Source of the DNA: Iodobacter sp.
Lineage (GTDB): Bacteria; Pseudomonadota; Gammaproteobacteria; Burkholderiales; Chitinibacteraceae
Assembly (NCBI RefSeq): GCF_025352645.1
Contig: NZ_JANXSO010000010.1
Span: forward strand, 1 to 55,849
Direction: 5' to 3'
DNA: 55,849 nt
The translations under genes were made by a program, and so were the position numbers. Shown here in pieces: positions 25,893 through 35,265 of this stretch. Positions within the stretch are counted from its first letter, which is position 1; each line of letters starts with the position of its first letter. The notes below the pieces were generated by a model. The model was not told the origin of the DNA. It did no database searches and worked only from the letters and a program-made list of their open reading frames with translations.

Positions 25893-26486
25893 TTACTTCA
25901 GCATAATCATGCTTACGCCTTGCAAAATAATTTGCTCTAAGCTGGGTACTAGTACATTCAGCACCAGTTGAATACCCAAAATCAGCACCAGAGGGGTGAT
26001 ATCCACGCCACCAATTGGTGGAATAAAGCGGTGCAGTGGGCGCAGAAACGGTGCGGTGAGCGCGGTTAAAATCGGCATCAGCGGGTTATAAGGCGCTAGC
26101 CAAGACATCAGCGCTTGGCCAATAACGGTGGCAAACAGCAGGTAAAGCGACATTTTGCAGATTTCTAATAGGGCAGCAAGGGCCAAAGAAAATAGTGAAA
26201 ATGGCGCAGTAAAATCAAAGGGCCAAGGTGATAGGGCAAGCAAAGTGGCATGCATAAGCAGCGCCACTAGCCATGCCAGTACTAAGCTAGCGCTGTCTAG
26301 CCCACGAAACGGCGGCAAAATACGCCGCACCGGAATAACAGCCCAGTTGGTGAGTGATAGTACAAACTGGGTTAGCGGATGCTTAAAAGGAATCCGCGCG
26401 GCTTGTAAAAAAAACCTAGCTAAGAGCAGTAGTAGAAAAAATTCGCACAGATTGCGAATTAAAAAATTGAGCGTGTTAGTTAGCAT
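25893..26486 (-). CDS. yggT: YggT family membrane protein
   Basis: A 197-residue inner-membrane protein made of two YggT repeats, each with the pattern of two helices and a P-x-x-P loop: FVLSLTNWAVIPVRRILPPF in the first and ALTAPFLRPLHRFIPPIGG in the second. The family is poorly understood; links to osmotic shock protection and cell division have been proposed. Its ATG overlaps the proC stop (TAATG), so the two genes are translationally coupled. Confidence 0.88.
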   Translation of the reverse strand: MLTNTLNFLIRNLCEFFLLLLLARFFLQAARIPFKHPLTQFVLSLTNWAVIPVRRILPPFRGLDSASLVLAWLVALLMHATLLALSPWPFDFTAPFSLFSLALAALLEICKMSLYLLFATVIGQALMSWLAPYNPLMPILTALTAPFLRPLHRFIPPIGGVDITPLVLILGIQLVLNVLVPSLEQIILQGVSMIMLK

Positions 26487-27286
26487 TAGGATTCATCTCC
26501 TAATTGCTGTGAGCGCGCCGCTGCCGCTGCCGCTGCTGCAATAATGCTAGTGCGCACTTGGCTAGCCTCTAGCGTATTAATCGCTTGCTCGGTAGTGCCA
26601 CCTTTGGAAGTCACTTTTTTACGCAAAGTGGCGGCATCGTCTTCACTTTGTAAGGCCAGCTTTACTGCGCCCTCAAATGTTTTATAAGCTAATTTGCGGG
26701 CCACATCAGGTGTAAAGCCTTGTGCCTGTGCAGCGGCTTGTAAGGCTTCCATAAAGTAGAAAACATAAGCTGGGCCAGAGCCAGAAATGGCGGTAATGCC
26801 ATCAATTTCACTCTCACTCTCTACCCATACCATCTCACCAATCGCGGCCAGCATGCGCTCGGTTAAAGCTCGATCAGCGGGTGTGACATCACTCGTGGCA
26901 TAAGCCCCAGACATGCCTGCTTGCACTAGTGCTGGGGTATTGGGCATAACTCGCACAATCCGTGGGTAAGCATCTAGCCATTTGGCCAGCGTATCGGCGC
27001 GAACGCCAGCTGCAATCGAGATCACCAAAGCACCATTGATTTGCGAGCTAAGTGATTGCGCCACGGCTTTTAATTGCTGAGGTTTTACGGCAAATAAAAT
27101 CACATCGCTAGGCAAAAGAGGCTGGTCTGGGCTGCTACATTCAATGGCATAAGTACGATTAAGGTGCTCGCGCTGTTCTTTACTGGGCTCGACCACATGA
27201 ATTTGATTGGCGCTAAAGCCCTGTTTAAGCATGCCACCGATCATGGCGATGGCCATATTTCCGCCACCAATAAAAGTGATTTTCAT
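26486..27286 (-). CDS. proC: Pyrroline-5-carboxylate reductase
   Basis: A 266-residue enzyme for the last step of proline synthesis: NAD(P)H reduction of pyrroline-5-carboxylate. The Rossmann start is KITFIGGGNMAIAMIGGML. The substrate-site region appears as VRVMPNTPALVQAGMSGAYA and the family signature as ITAISGSGPAYVFYFMEAL. The C-terminal helix block (SKGGTTEQAINTLE) is intact. It stands between yggS and yggT, a conserved order. Confidence 0.96.
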   Translation of the reverse strand: MKITFIGGGNMAIAMIGGMLKQGFSANQIHVVEPSKEQREHLNRTYAIECSSPDQPLLPSDVILFAVKPQQLKAVAQSLSSQINGALVISIAAGVRADTLAKWLDAYPRIVRVMPNTPALVQAGMSGAYATSDVTPADRALTERMLAAIGEMVWVESESEIDGITAISGSGPAYVFYFMEALQAAAQAQGFTPDVARKLAYKTFEGAVKLALQSEDDAATLRKKVTSKGGTTEQAINTLEASQVRTSIIAAAAAAAARSQQLGDES

Positions 27287-27325
27287 AAGTATCCTTAAGG
27301 TGAAACGAACGCATCATTCCCCTTT

Positions 27326-28039
27326 TTAATTTGGGGGCGTGTCGCTCGGTTTCGTAACGCGGGAGCCGAACAAGGCGGTTCCTACTCGCACTAGCGTTGA
27401 ACCTTCGCTAATGGCGATTTCTAAATCGCTCGACATGCCCATTGATAAAACATCCAATGCAATATCGTGGCTCATTAGCTGGTTTTGCACGTCACGAAGT
27501 ATCTTAAATTGTGAAGCTAAATGCTCCGCATCGCGGCTCGCTTCGGGTATACACATTAATCCGCGTAATTTTATACGGGGAAGTTGGCAGATTTTGCTTG
27601 CCAGCTCTAAACATTCATTAGGACTAATGCCTGATTTAGAGGCCTCACCCGATACATTAATTTGTATACAGACATTAAGATCGGGCAGATGTTCCGGTCG
27701 CTGTGCAGAAAGACGCTCAACCACCTTTAAACGATCGATGGAATGCACCCAATGCGCCAACTCTGCCACAGATCGGCTTTTATTGCTCTGTAGCGGCCCG
27801 ATAAAATGCCAAACTAGTTCTTTACAGTCGCTTAAAGCTGCGTGTTTCTCTACAAGCTCTTGTACATAATTTTCGCCAAAGTTCCGCTGGCCACTTAAAT
27901 AAAGTTCTCTTATATCGGAACTTGGAAATGTCTTACTAACGGCAAGCAGCACTACATCGCTGCTTTCTCTATGATTTCTTAAGCAGGCATCGGCAATGCG
28001 CTCTTGCACACCTTGCCATGCTGTAAATATCGTTGCCAT
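27326..28039 (-). CDS. yggS: Pyridoxal phosphate homeostasis protein YggS
   Basis: A 237-residue PLP-binding protein (PROSC/YBL036C family) without known enzyme activity that buffers pyridoxal phosphate and affects amino-acid pools. The PLP lysine is in VVLLAVSKTFPSSDI. FGENYVQELVEK, WHFIGPLQSNKSR and the phosphate-loop region LSMGMSSDLEIAISEGST follow, all diagnostic. It precedes proC by about 40 bp and is divergent from pilT. Confidence 0.95.
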   Translation of the reverse strand: MATIFTAWQGVQERIADACLRNHRESSDVVLLAVSKTFPSSDIRELYLSGQRNFGENYVQELVEKHAALSDCKELVWHFIGPLQSNKSRSVAELAHWVHSIDRLKVVERLSAQRPEHLPDLNVCIQINVSGEASKSGISPNECLELASKICQLPRIKLRGLMCIPEASRDAEHLASQFKILRDVQNQLMSHDIALDVLSMGMSSDLEIAISEGSTLVRVGTALFGSRVTKPSDTPPN

Positions 28040-28216
28040 AATGGGCTCTCAACTCGAAATATTGCTGGCTAGTTAAATGAGCCACTCACCATATCGGTAG
28101 ATATAAGTGGTTTAAACATGGCCGTCTTAGGCTGTATGGGGCCAATATATAGCAGGCGTTTGAACATTATTACGCAAAAATTTGTTTCACTTCTACTATG
28201 TGGACAGGATTAGACA

Positions 28217-29257
28217 ATGGAAATCTCCGAATTATTAGCTTTCACCGTGAAAAACAAGGCATCAGACTTACATCTATCATCTGGATTGCCTCCCATGATT
28301 CGCGTTGACGGGGATATTCGTCGCATTAATACGCCGGCACTGTCGCACAAAGACGTACACGATATGGTGTACGACATCATGAACGACGGCCAGCGCAAGA
28401 TTTACGAAGACACCTTGGAATGCGATTTTTCTTTTGAAATACCACGTTTAGCGCGTTTTCGGGTGAATGCCTTTGTGCAAAACCGTGGGGCAAGTGCGGT
28501 ATTTCGGGTGATTCCATCCGATATTAAAACGCTAGAAGAACTAGGTTGCCCGCGTATTTTCCAAGATATCGCAGAAACACCACGCGGCTTGGTGCTGGTA
28601 ACTGGCCCTACGGGCTCGGGTAAATCCACCACGCTGGCGGCAATGATTAACTATATCAATGCCAATGAATATGGGCATATCTTAACCGTGGAAGACCCGA
28701 TTGAGTTTGTCCATACCTCGCAAAAATGCCTGATTAACCAGCGTGAAGTTGGGCCGCATACCATGAGCTTTTCTAATGCTCTGCGCTCGGCACTGCGTGA
28801 AGATCCTGACGTAATTCTGGTGGGGGAAATGCGCGATCTAGAAACGATTCGTCTTGCACTGACTGCCGCTGAAACCGGTCACTTGGTGTTTGGTACGCTG
28901 CATACCTCTTCAGCTGCTAAAACGATTGATCGGGTGGTCGATGTGTTTCCAGCAGCAGAAAAAGAAATGGTTCGCTCTATGTTATCTGAATCATTAAGAG
29001 CGGTTATTTCGCAAACACTGTTAAAAAAGAAAGAAGGGGGCCGTGTAGCGGCGCATGAAGTCATGATTGGCGTGCCAGCGATTCGAAATTTGATTCGTGA
29101 AAATAAAATTGCTCAGATGTATTCAGCAATTCAAACGGGGCAGCAGTTTGGTATGCAGACATTAGACCAGTGTTTACAAGGCTTATTGCAGCGCAATATT
29201 ATTTCTTTGCCCGAGGCACGAATGAAAGCGGCAATTCCAGACAATTTTAGAGGCTAA
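28217..29257 (+). CDS. pilT: Type IV pilus retraction ATPase PilT
   Basis: A 346-residue hexameric AAA+/secretion ATPase that drives pilus retraction and twitching motility from the cytoplasmic face of the membrane. An N-terminal PAS-like domain (ASDLHLSSGLPPMIRVDGDI) precedes the ATPase core. Walker A is GPTGSGKSTT, Asp box VEDPIEFVH, Walker B PDVILVGEMRD and the His box GHLVFGTLHT. The PilT retraction motif AIRNLIRE is intact (VPAIRNLIRENKI). AGGA precedes the ATG. pilU follows after 288 bp, with no supported gene between. Confidence 0.96.
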   Translation: MEISELLAFTVKNKASDLHLSSGLPPMIRVDGDIRRINTPALSHKDVHDMVYDIMNDGQRKIYEDTLECDFSFEIPRLARFRVNAFVQNRGASAVFRVIPSDIKTLEELGCPRIFQDIAETPRGLVLVTGPTGSGKSTTLAAMINYINANEYGHILTVEDPIEFVHTSQKCLINQREVGPHTMSFSNALRSALREDPDVILVGEMRDLETIRLALTAAETGHLVFGTLHTSSAAKTIDRVVDVFPAAEKEMVRSMLSESLRAVISQTLLKKKEGGRVAAHEVMIGVPAIRNLIRENKIAQMYSAIQTGQQFGMQTLDQCLQGLLQRNIISLPEARMKAAIPDNFRG

Positions 29258-29545
29258 GCCCGTATGGAGAAAATGCCAGTAATCAGCGCTCCCCTAGTGA
29301 TTTAGCTGAAGGCTGGCATTTATATCAAATAGCCTTAGGCTAGCAGCGCAATTTAAGTTTATTAGGATTATCTTAAATTTTAAGCAGTAATGAGCGTGAT
29401 TAAATTTATTATTACATTCGACTGTCTACATTAAAGTTTGTTGCTTAATTGGTAGGTAAGGTATTATCGCAGCATATCAAAAGTATATTTACAAGCTGCT
29501 GTTGGTACTAGGCAATTAAAACAAGCTCATCGCGGAAAATGAATA

Positions 29546-30682
29546 ATGGAAAAAGAACAAGCCGCAAAGTTTATGCATGACCTATTGCGGCATATGCGTG
29601 GCAAAGGGGCGTCGGATTTATTTATCACGGCTGATTTCCCTCCTGCCATGAAAATTGATGGCAAAGTGACGCCGGTTTCAAATCAAATTCTTTCTGCACA
29701 GCACAGCAAAGAATTAGCGCGGGCGATTATGAATGATCGCCAAGCAGAAGATTTTGAAGCGACTAAAGAATGCAATTTTGCGATTAGCCCTGGTCAGCTT
29801 GGGCGCTTTCGGGTCAATGCTTTTATGCAGCAAGGCCATGTAGGCATGGTGCTGCGTACGATTAATTCTGAAATTCCTTCACTGGCTGAGCTAGGCTTAC
29901 CGCCAGTTTTATGCGATATCGCCATGGCCAAACGTGGCTTGGTTATTTTTGTAGGCGGCACGGGCTCGGGTAAATCCACGTCACTGGCGGCAATGATTGG
30001 GCACCGTAATGAGCATGGTTATGATCACATCATTACTATTGAAGACCCGATTGAATACGTACACGCGCATAAAAATTGCATTGTGACTCAGCGTGAAGTA
30101 GGCGTTGATACGGATTCATGGCAGGCTGCACTGAAAAATACCTTACGCCAAGCCCCAGATGTGATCTTGATCGGTGAAATTCGCGACCGTGAAACCATGG
30201 ATTACGCGATTGCTTTTTCTGAAACCGGCCACCTTTGTATGGCAACCTTGCACGCCAATTCGGCCAATCAAGCACTGGATCGGATTATCAACTTCTTTCC
30301 AGAAGAGCGCCGTCAGCAGTTGTTGATGGATTTATCGCTCAATCTACGCTCCTTTGTTTCGCAGCGCCTAGTGCCACATCGCTCGGGTAAAGGGCGCGTG
30401 GCGGCGGTGGAAGTGATGCTGAATAGCCCTTTGATCTCAGAGCTGATTTTTAAGGGCGAAGTGCACGAAATCAAAGAAATTATGAAAAAATCACGTGAGT
30501 TAGGTATGCAAACCTTTGATCAGGCTTTATTTGATCATTATGAGGCCGGCAAAATTACTTACGAAGATGCCTTACGCAATGCTGATTCGGTGAATGATTT
30601 ACGTCTAAGTATTAAATTACAGGGCGCAGAGGCCAAGCATACGGATGTACTTTCTGGCCTTGATCACCTCGATATTGTTTAA
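29546..30682 (+). CDS. pilU: PilT-like retraction ATPase PilU
   Basis: A 378-residue PilT paralogue that assists retraction under load together with PilT. Walker A is GGTGSGKSTS; the Asp box is IEDPIEYVH, Walker B PDVILIGEIRD and the His box GHLCMATLHANS. The AIRNLIRE motif of PilT is replaced (NSPLISELIFKGEV), and the C-terminus carries the extra tail typical of PilU (SIKLQGAEAKHTDVL). The FimV-like gene starts 7 bp past its stop, so the two are probably one transcript. Confidence 0.93.
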   Translation: MEKEQAAKFMHDLLRHMRGKGASDLFITADFPPAMKIDGKVTPVSNQILSAQHSKELARAIMNDRQAEDFEATKECNFAISPGQLGRFRVNAFMQQGHVGMVLRTINSEIPSLAELGLPPVLCDIAMAKRGLVIFVGGTGSGKSTSLAAMIGHRNEHGYDHIITIEDPIEYVHAHKNCIVTQREVGVDTDSWQAALKNTLRQAPDVILIGEIRDRETMDYAIAFSETGHLCMATLHANSANQALDRIINFFPEERRQQLLMDLSLNLRSFVSQRLVPHRSGKGRVAAVEVMLNSPLISELIFKGEVHEIKEIMKKSRELGMQTFDQALFDHYEAGKITYEDALRNADSVNDLRLSIKLQGAEAKHTDVLSGLDHLDIV

Positions 30683-30689
30683 AGTGCCT

Positions 30690-32606
30690 ATGCGACTTAA
30701 TCGATATTTACTACTGGCTAGTGTGTTGCTCCAGCCTGCCTATGCAGCAGTCTTGGGTGACTTGCAAGTTCGCTCGGCGCTGGGTGAGCGTTTTAATGCC
30801 AGAATAAATGTCGTTGCAAATGATGGGGATGAATTAGATAGCCATTGTTTTCGGCTAGTTGCAACTCAGGATGAGAATGTAGCCCATCTACGGGCGCATT
30901 TATCTTTTGAAGCCAATGAAACGGGTGGCCAATTAGTATTGCGAGGGGATGAGCCCTTGCAAGAGCCCTTGGTCAATTTTTCGATTCGGCTACGGTGCGC
31001 AAGTGAAAAAAGCGCCGTTTTTCAACGTGATTACAATGTCTTGCTCGATCCACGCGAGTATAAGTCTAAGCGCAGCATAGAAGTAGCGGTGGCTTTGCCC
31101 ACTATTCGTAGGCAGCTACCTGCTTTTGCAGGAGTATGGCAAAGTCAGGAAGGGGATTCCGTAGAGCGCATTGCGCGGGCTTATTTCCCTCAAGATCGCG
31201 CAAAAAAAGCCCGCATGGTGGATGAGATTTACCGGCTGAATCCAGATCTTGCCCAAAATACCAATGCTAGATTGCCTATCAATACCAATATCAAACTACC
31301 TGATCGTAATAGCGTATTGGCCAATGTGGCCGTTAGCCCTGAGGTGGCCCCTGCAAAAACGAGCCCTCCGCTCGCCTTAGCCCCACAGCTTGCTAGAGAT
31401 TCATTACAAATTGCTGTTCCGCCTGCACTGCTTGCAAGCAGCGCAGGCTTTCATCTGCGTATGTCTGACTCTATTCTTGGGGCTGCTCGTAAATCTCAAC
31501 TCAGCCCAGAAGAGAGCTTGCTTGCGCGTGAGCGTTTGCAGATTCTAGAGGCCGATGATCAAACGGCGCAGCTACTGCAATATAAATATCAAATCACTCA
31601 GCTTGAAAAGCAACTGGCCTCCTTACAAGATGGGCATGCTTCAGCTTCAGACGTTGGTGTGGAAGCTTTGTCTCACCAAGAGGAGCGCAGCTGGCCTAGC
31701 CCATGGTGGCTGCTACTCTTGCTACTGCCGGTAATGTGGTGGCGTTTCCCGCGTCGCCAAATGAATAACGATTTAGATGCGTTTCCGCTTGGGCAAAGTA
31801 CTTTTGCATCCATCGCTACGCCTGTAGCGATGTCTGATCGATTAAGAGAGGTCGTGCCTAGCCGTAATCAGGTGATGGGTATGGTCAATAATTTTTCTCA
31901 GGCGGCTTCTGATTGGAGCCGCGATGATATGGATGTGGTGCAGCCTAAAAATGTCTCGGAAGAAGCGCAGATGTTGCTGGATCACGGCCTGATTACTCAG
32001 GCAATTAATTTATTGATCAGTGAAGTTGAGCAATACCCGAGCTCACTGGCGCTATGGATGAAGCTGTTTGATATTTACGTTAGCCAAGGGATGCGGCAAG
32101 ATTTTCAAAACCGAGCGGTTGGTTTTAGGTTGCAGTTTTCTAGTGATAGCCTGTGGCAGCAGGTGCAAAGCTTAGGGCGTAGTATTGATGAAGATAATCC
32201 GCTTTATCTTTCTTTAGACGAAAAATTAAATCTACCTTTGGTATTGGATAAAGAAGCGGCACAAAATCGTGAGACGAGTGCTATCGAGCTGAGTGAGTTA
32301 CCGCGTGATACCGCTTTAGCGTTTGCAACGGGCCCTTGGGATAATGAGCTAGACCAGCAATTTACATTGGATACTTTAGACATCCCCGCGCTAAAGGAAA
32401 TTACCTTTCCAGTAGAATTGCCACGGATCAATTTGGATGACTTCTTAAGTAGCGATCCCGCCTTGCAAACGGTGATTGGGCATTTAGAGCTGGAGAATAT
32501 TCAGGCTGCTTGTAATGAGCTAGAGCAGCTGCTTTATCGAGGAACGATGGAGCAGCGCCAACTTGCCGTGAAGTGGCTGGATATTTTGATTCCTCTACAA
32601 ATGTAA
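30690..32606 (+). CDS. FimV-like pilus/polarity scaffold protein
   Basis: A 638-residue protein laid out like FimV: signal peptide (about 1-20, ending PAYA), the FimV N-terminal domain (AVLGDLQVRSALGERFNARI), and a LysM-like segment (VWQSQEGDSVERIARAYFPQ, then RMVDEIYRLNPDL). A coiled coil, one membrane helix (PWWLLLLLLPVMWW, about residue 335) and an acidic cytoplasmic half with TPR-like helices and a C-terminal helical domain follow. FimV binds murein and organises type IV pilus and polar proteins. It is shorter than Pseudomonas FimV (about 920). I use the ATG at 30690, where the signal peptide begins; 30645 would overlap pilU. Confidence 0.8.
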   Translation: MRLNRYLLLASVLLQPAYAAVLGDLQVRSALGERFNARINVVANDGDELDSHCFRLVATQDENVAHLRAHLSFEANETGGQLVLRGDEPLQEPLVNFSIRLRCASEKSAVFQRDYNVLLDPREYKSKRSIEVAVALPTIRRQLPAFAGVWQSQEGDSVERIARAYFPQDRAKKARMVDEIYRLNPDLAQNTNARLPINTNIKLPDRNSVLANVAVSPEVAPAKTSPPLALAPQLARDSLQIAVPPALLASSAGFHLRMSDSILGAARKSQLSPEESLLARERLQILEADDQTAQLLQYKYQITQLEKQLASLQDGHASASDVGVEALSHQEERSWPSPWWLLLLLLPVMWWRFPRRQMNNDLDAFPLGQSTFASIATPVAMSDRLREVVPSRNQVMGMVNNFSQAASDWSRDDMDVVQPKNVSEEAQMLLDHGLITQAINLLISEVEQYPSSLALWMKLFDIYVSQGMRQDFQNRAVGFRLQFSSDSLWQQVQSLGRSIDEDNPLYLSLDEKLNLPLVLDKEAAQNRETSAIELSELPRDTALAFATGPWDNELDQQFTLDTLDIPALKEITFPVELPRINLDDFLSSDPALQTVIGHLELENIQAACNELEQLLYRGTMEQRQLAVKWLDILIPLQM

Positions 32607-32705
32607 TGGCCTTGGCGAGGGTATTCATACTGACCTGATGATGTTTCTTGCTCAGCCTATGTAAATAGATTTTTTAGACCCGTACTCTATTTTTGTAGGA
32701 CGGGT

Positions 32706-32898
32706 GCAACCCAATCCTATCAACTTAGGCACACCATGTAGGGTGGGCAAGGCGGTTTATCTTGCCCACGCGGATACGCGGCGTGGGCAAAGAACGCGCC
32801 TACCCTACGATGTTTTAAATGCTTGCAATAGTGCAATCCAAGCTGAAGCCTGTGTAACAATTAAAACATTCCCCTTGAGTTGATAGGATTGGGGTTGC
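32706..32898. mobile_element. MITE-like element, 193 bp, inverted ends
   Basis: The ends are inverted copies: GCAACCCAATCCTATCAACT at 32706-32725 and its complement, with one extra base, at 32878-32898. Inside are a nested palindrome pair (GTAGGGT...ACCCTAC and TTGCCCACGC...GCGTGGGCAA) and the stretch shared with 1-139. There is no coding capacity, as in a miniature non-autonomous element or a large REP-type repeat. The wider interval 32607-33236 has no other gene I can support. Confidence 0.6.
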
Positions 32899-33110
32899 AG
32901 GCCCATATGCGCTAAAAAAGTGATATAGAACCTTAATACCCTAATTTTTTTGCTTAACGCGAGCAAACCAATTTATTGGCGTTGAATGCCGTCATTGACG
33001 CGGCAAGAGCGAGCAAGGGCGTGGTTTTGCTGAGGTGCCCGCTTTTATGCAACATAGCCATGATGTAAAGATTGCCTCATTCATTGATAGGTGGTTAAAA
33101 CATCTAATAC

Positions 33111-33153
33111 AGCTACCATCAAGATGTCATTGAGAAAAGCTATCATCAAGATG
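33111..33153 (+). promoter_or_regulatory. Direct-repeat operator candidate of the peroxiredoxin gene
   Basis: AGCTACCATCAAGATG at 33111-33126 and AGCTATCATCAAGATG at 33138-33153 are identical at 15 of 16 bases and start 27 bp apart. They lie 84-126 bp before the peroxiredoxin start, where an activator would bind. I could not fit them to the OxyR pattern (ATAG-N7-CTAT). Confidence 0.4.
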
Positions 33154-33236
33154 AACTTTGTTGATTGGACAAAGTCGAATGTATTAGCCCAAAATACCTG
33201 TGGTTATTTTTTAGTCTTAAATAAAGGAGCATCAAC

Positions 33237-33842
33237 ATGGCCGTACTCGTTGGTAAAAGCGCACCAGATTTCACAGCAGCAGCCGTTTTAGGTAATGGCG
33301 AGATCGTAGATAGCTACAACTTTAAGGCAGCCACTGCCGGCAAATACGCCGTGGTGTTCTTCTATCCTCTAGATTTCACTTTTGTTTGCCCATCTGAGCT
33401 GATTGCATTTGATCACCGTCTGGAAGAATTCAAAGCCCGTAATGTTGAAGTGATTGGCGTGTCGATCGACAGCCAGTTTACTCATGCTGCATGGCGCAAT
33501 ACCCCAGTAGAAAAAGGCGGCATTGGCCAAGTTGGCTACACCTTGGTTGCGGATACTAAGCATTTAATCTGCCAGGCTTACGATGTTGAGCTGGCAGCAG
33601 AAGGCGTTGCACTGCGCGGCTCTTTCCTGATTGATAAAAATGGCGTTGTACAGCACCAAGTTGTGAACAACTTGCCACTGGGCCGTGATATCAGCGAAAT
33701 GCTGCGTGTAGTTGATGCGCTGCAATTTACTGAAGAGCACGGTGAAGTTTGCCCAGCAGGCTGGAACAAAGGTAAAGCAGGTATGAAGGCTGATGCTGCT
33801 GGCGTTGCTGATTACTTAGCTAAGAATGCTAAAGATCTATAA
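33237..33842 (+). CDS. 2-Cys peroxiredoxin (AhpC/Prx1 type)
   Basis: A 201-residue typical 2-Cys peroxiredoxin that reduces H2O2 and organic peroxides in the cytoplasm. The peroxidatic cysteine is C51 in FYPLDFTFVCPSE; the resolving cysteine is near residue 172 in HGEVCPAGWNKG. The conserved Arg is in LRGSFLIDKNG. The sequence is closer to the Prx1/AhpC group that ends in a YF-less tail (VADYLAKNAKDL), so it may be less prone to over-oxidation. AAAGGAG lies 7 bases before the ATG and a strong terminator follows. No ahpF is adjacent. Confidence 0.94.
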   Translation: MAVLVGKSAPDFTAAAVLGNGEIVDSYNFKAATAGKYAVVFFYPLDFTFVCPSELIAFDHRLEEFKARNVEVIGVSIDSQFTHAAWRNTPVEKGGIGQVGYTLVADTKHLICQAYDVELAAEGVALRGSFLIDKNGVVQHQVVNNLPLGRDISEMLRVVDALQFTEEHGEVCPAGWNKGKAGMKADAAGVADYLAKNAKDL

Positions 33843-33870
33843 GCGTATCGCTGACTAGATTAAGTAGATA

Positions 33871-33905
33871 AAAAAGCCCATTAGCAGCTTGCTAATGGGC
33901 TTTTT
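33871..33905. terminator. Bidirectional Rho-independent terminator
   Basis: AAAAGCCCATTAGCA and TGCTAATGGGCTTTT pair perfectly around a 3-base loop, with T runs on both strands. It separates the convergent peroxiredoxin and chemoreceptor genes. Confidence 0.92.
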
Positions 33906-33923
33906 ACTGGGTGAAAGCTTTAA

Positions 33924-35051
33924 TTACTGATTTGATGTAATGACTTCTAAGCGTTGAGCCACATCGCGTACCGAGCTTGCTTGTTGCTCGGATGCATTCG
34001 AGATTTCGCTAATTAAATTACGCATCGCACCTACGTCTTGCACGATGCGTGCTAAGGCTTTCTCGGCGCTAACGGCTTTTTCTTCGCCAGCGGTCACGTC
34101 TTTTTCGCCTGAATTCATGGTGCCAACAGCACGTTCAATTTCGATTTGAATTGAGTGGATCAGCTCACCAATTTCTGCAGTGGCTTTGGCGGTGCGCTCG
34201 GATAATTTACGCACCTCATCGGCCACTACCGCAAAGCCACGACCGGTGTCCCCCGCGCGGGCGGCTTCAATGGCGGCATTGAGCGCTAGCAGATTGGTTT
34301 GGTCGGCAATATCTTTGATCACACCCACAATCACGCCAATTTTATCGGATTGGGTATTAAGCTGACCGATAACGCCGGCGGTGGTGCGCACTAATACCGC
34401 TACATCGCGCATCCCCTGCACTGCACCTTCCACTACGACTTGGCCTTCATTGGCGCTGCTAAAAGCACTATTGCCACGATTACTGGCCTCGCTGGTGGTG
34501 TGGGCTACTTCGTCGATACTGGTGCTGACTTGCTCCATCGTGGAGGCAATATAAGACACCTGTTCATGCAGTTGGCTGGCTTTGCTGGCTACGTCTTGTT
34601 GTAAATTTTCATGCTTAAGCTTGCTGGTGATATCTTCCCAGCAGGCAAGGTAGCATTTTACCTTGCTAGAATCTGTGGCATCCCAAATGGGGAAAGCTTT
34701 GGTGCGTAAGGTGATGCTGCCTAGTGGAATATCGGCCACATGGGTGGCATTACGCGCGCCTGTACCTAGTTTTTCTAAGATGCGGCGTACACGATCAGGG
34801 TCATGGTGAAAACGATGGATAGAGCCACCTTGTGCTGCCGTAGGGTCTGCACCGCGTAAAACTTGGGTCATTTCTTGGCGATATTGCTCAAAGACATTTT
34901 TTGCGGTTTGGTTGACATAAAAAACATTGTTTTCATGGCTGGTATCACAGAGCAGGACCATATTGTCTACATGATCTAGTACTGCGCGCATCGTATCTAG
35001 TTGAGCATCGGCGGTATTCTTTGATTCTGTCTTTTGAGTAAAGCCAAACAT
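33924..35051 (-). CDS. Soluble PAS-containing chemoreceptor-type protein
   Basis: A 375-residue cytoplasmic methyl-accepting chemotaxis-type protein without membrane segments. A PAS domain (about 18-145; [20 protein letters not shown], ending [15 protein letters not shown]) is followed by a shortened signalling domain. The hairpin tip that binds CheA/CheW is intact: [20 protein letters not shown] followed by [21 protein letters not shown]. It resembles the 'Aer-like' or HemAT-like soluble receptors that sense redox state or a cytosolic ligand. The cofactor is not evident. It converges with the peroxiredoxin gene across a shared terminator. Confidence 0.9.
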   Translation of the reverse strand: MFGFTQKTESKNTADAQLDTMRAVLDHVDNMVLLCDTSHENNVFYVNQTAKNVFEQYRQEMTQVLRGADPTAAQGGSIHRFHHDPDRVRRILEKLGTGARNATHVADIPLGSITLRTKAFPIWDATDSSKVKCYLACWEDITSKLKHENLQQDVASKASQLHEQVSYIASTMEQVSTSIDEVAHTTSEASNRGNSAFSSANEGQVVVEGAVQGMRDVAVLVRTTAGVIGQLNTQSDKIGVIVGVIKDIADQTNLLALNAAIEAARAGDTGRGFAVVADEVRKLSERTAKATAEIGELIHSIQIEIERAVGTMNSGEKDVTAGEEKAVSAEKALARIVQDVGAMRNLISEISNASEQQASSVRDVAQRLEVITSNQ

Positions 35052-35170
35052 AAGGTGATCCCCTAGAAAACAGGATTAAAAGCAAAGTGACTGTCCTCTT
35101 TATAGAATGGCTAGGTTTAAAATCAATCCATTATTATTGAAATAAGCTTCTGTTTTTATAAATAAAATGA

Positions 35171-35207
35171 GGGCCTTATTGCAAAGTAAAAACCTGCAAT
35201 AAGGCCC
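35171..35207 (-). terminator. Terminator downstream of the aldo/keto reductase gene
   Basis: GGGCCTTATTGCA (35171-35183) and its exact complement (35195-35207) form a 13-bp stem with an 11-base loop. The minus strand continues TCATTTTATTT. It lies 59 bp past the reductase stop. Confidence 0.65.
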
Positions 35208-35265
35208 CTTCATAAGTACCGACAGAGTAAAAAGGATGAATGACTAATCGTTAGTTACTTGATGT

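Noticed and set aside
33087-33143. An OxyR site before the peroxiredoxin gene
   Set aside because: Only isolated ATAG and CTAT words occur; their spacing does not fit ATAG-N7-CTAT.
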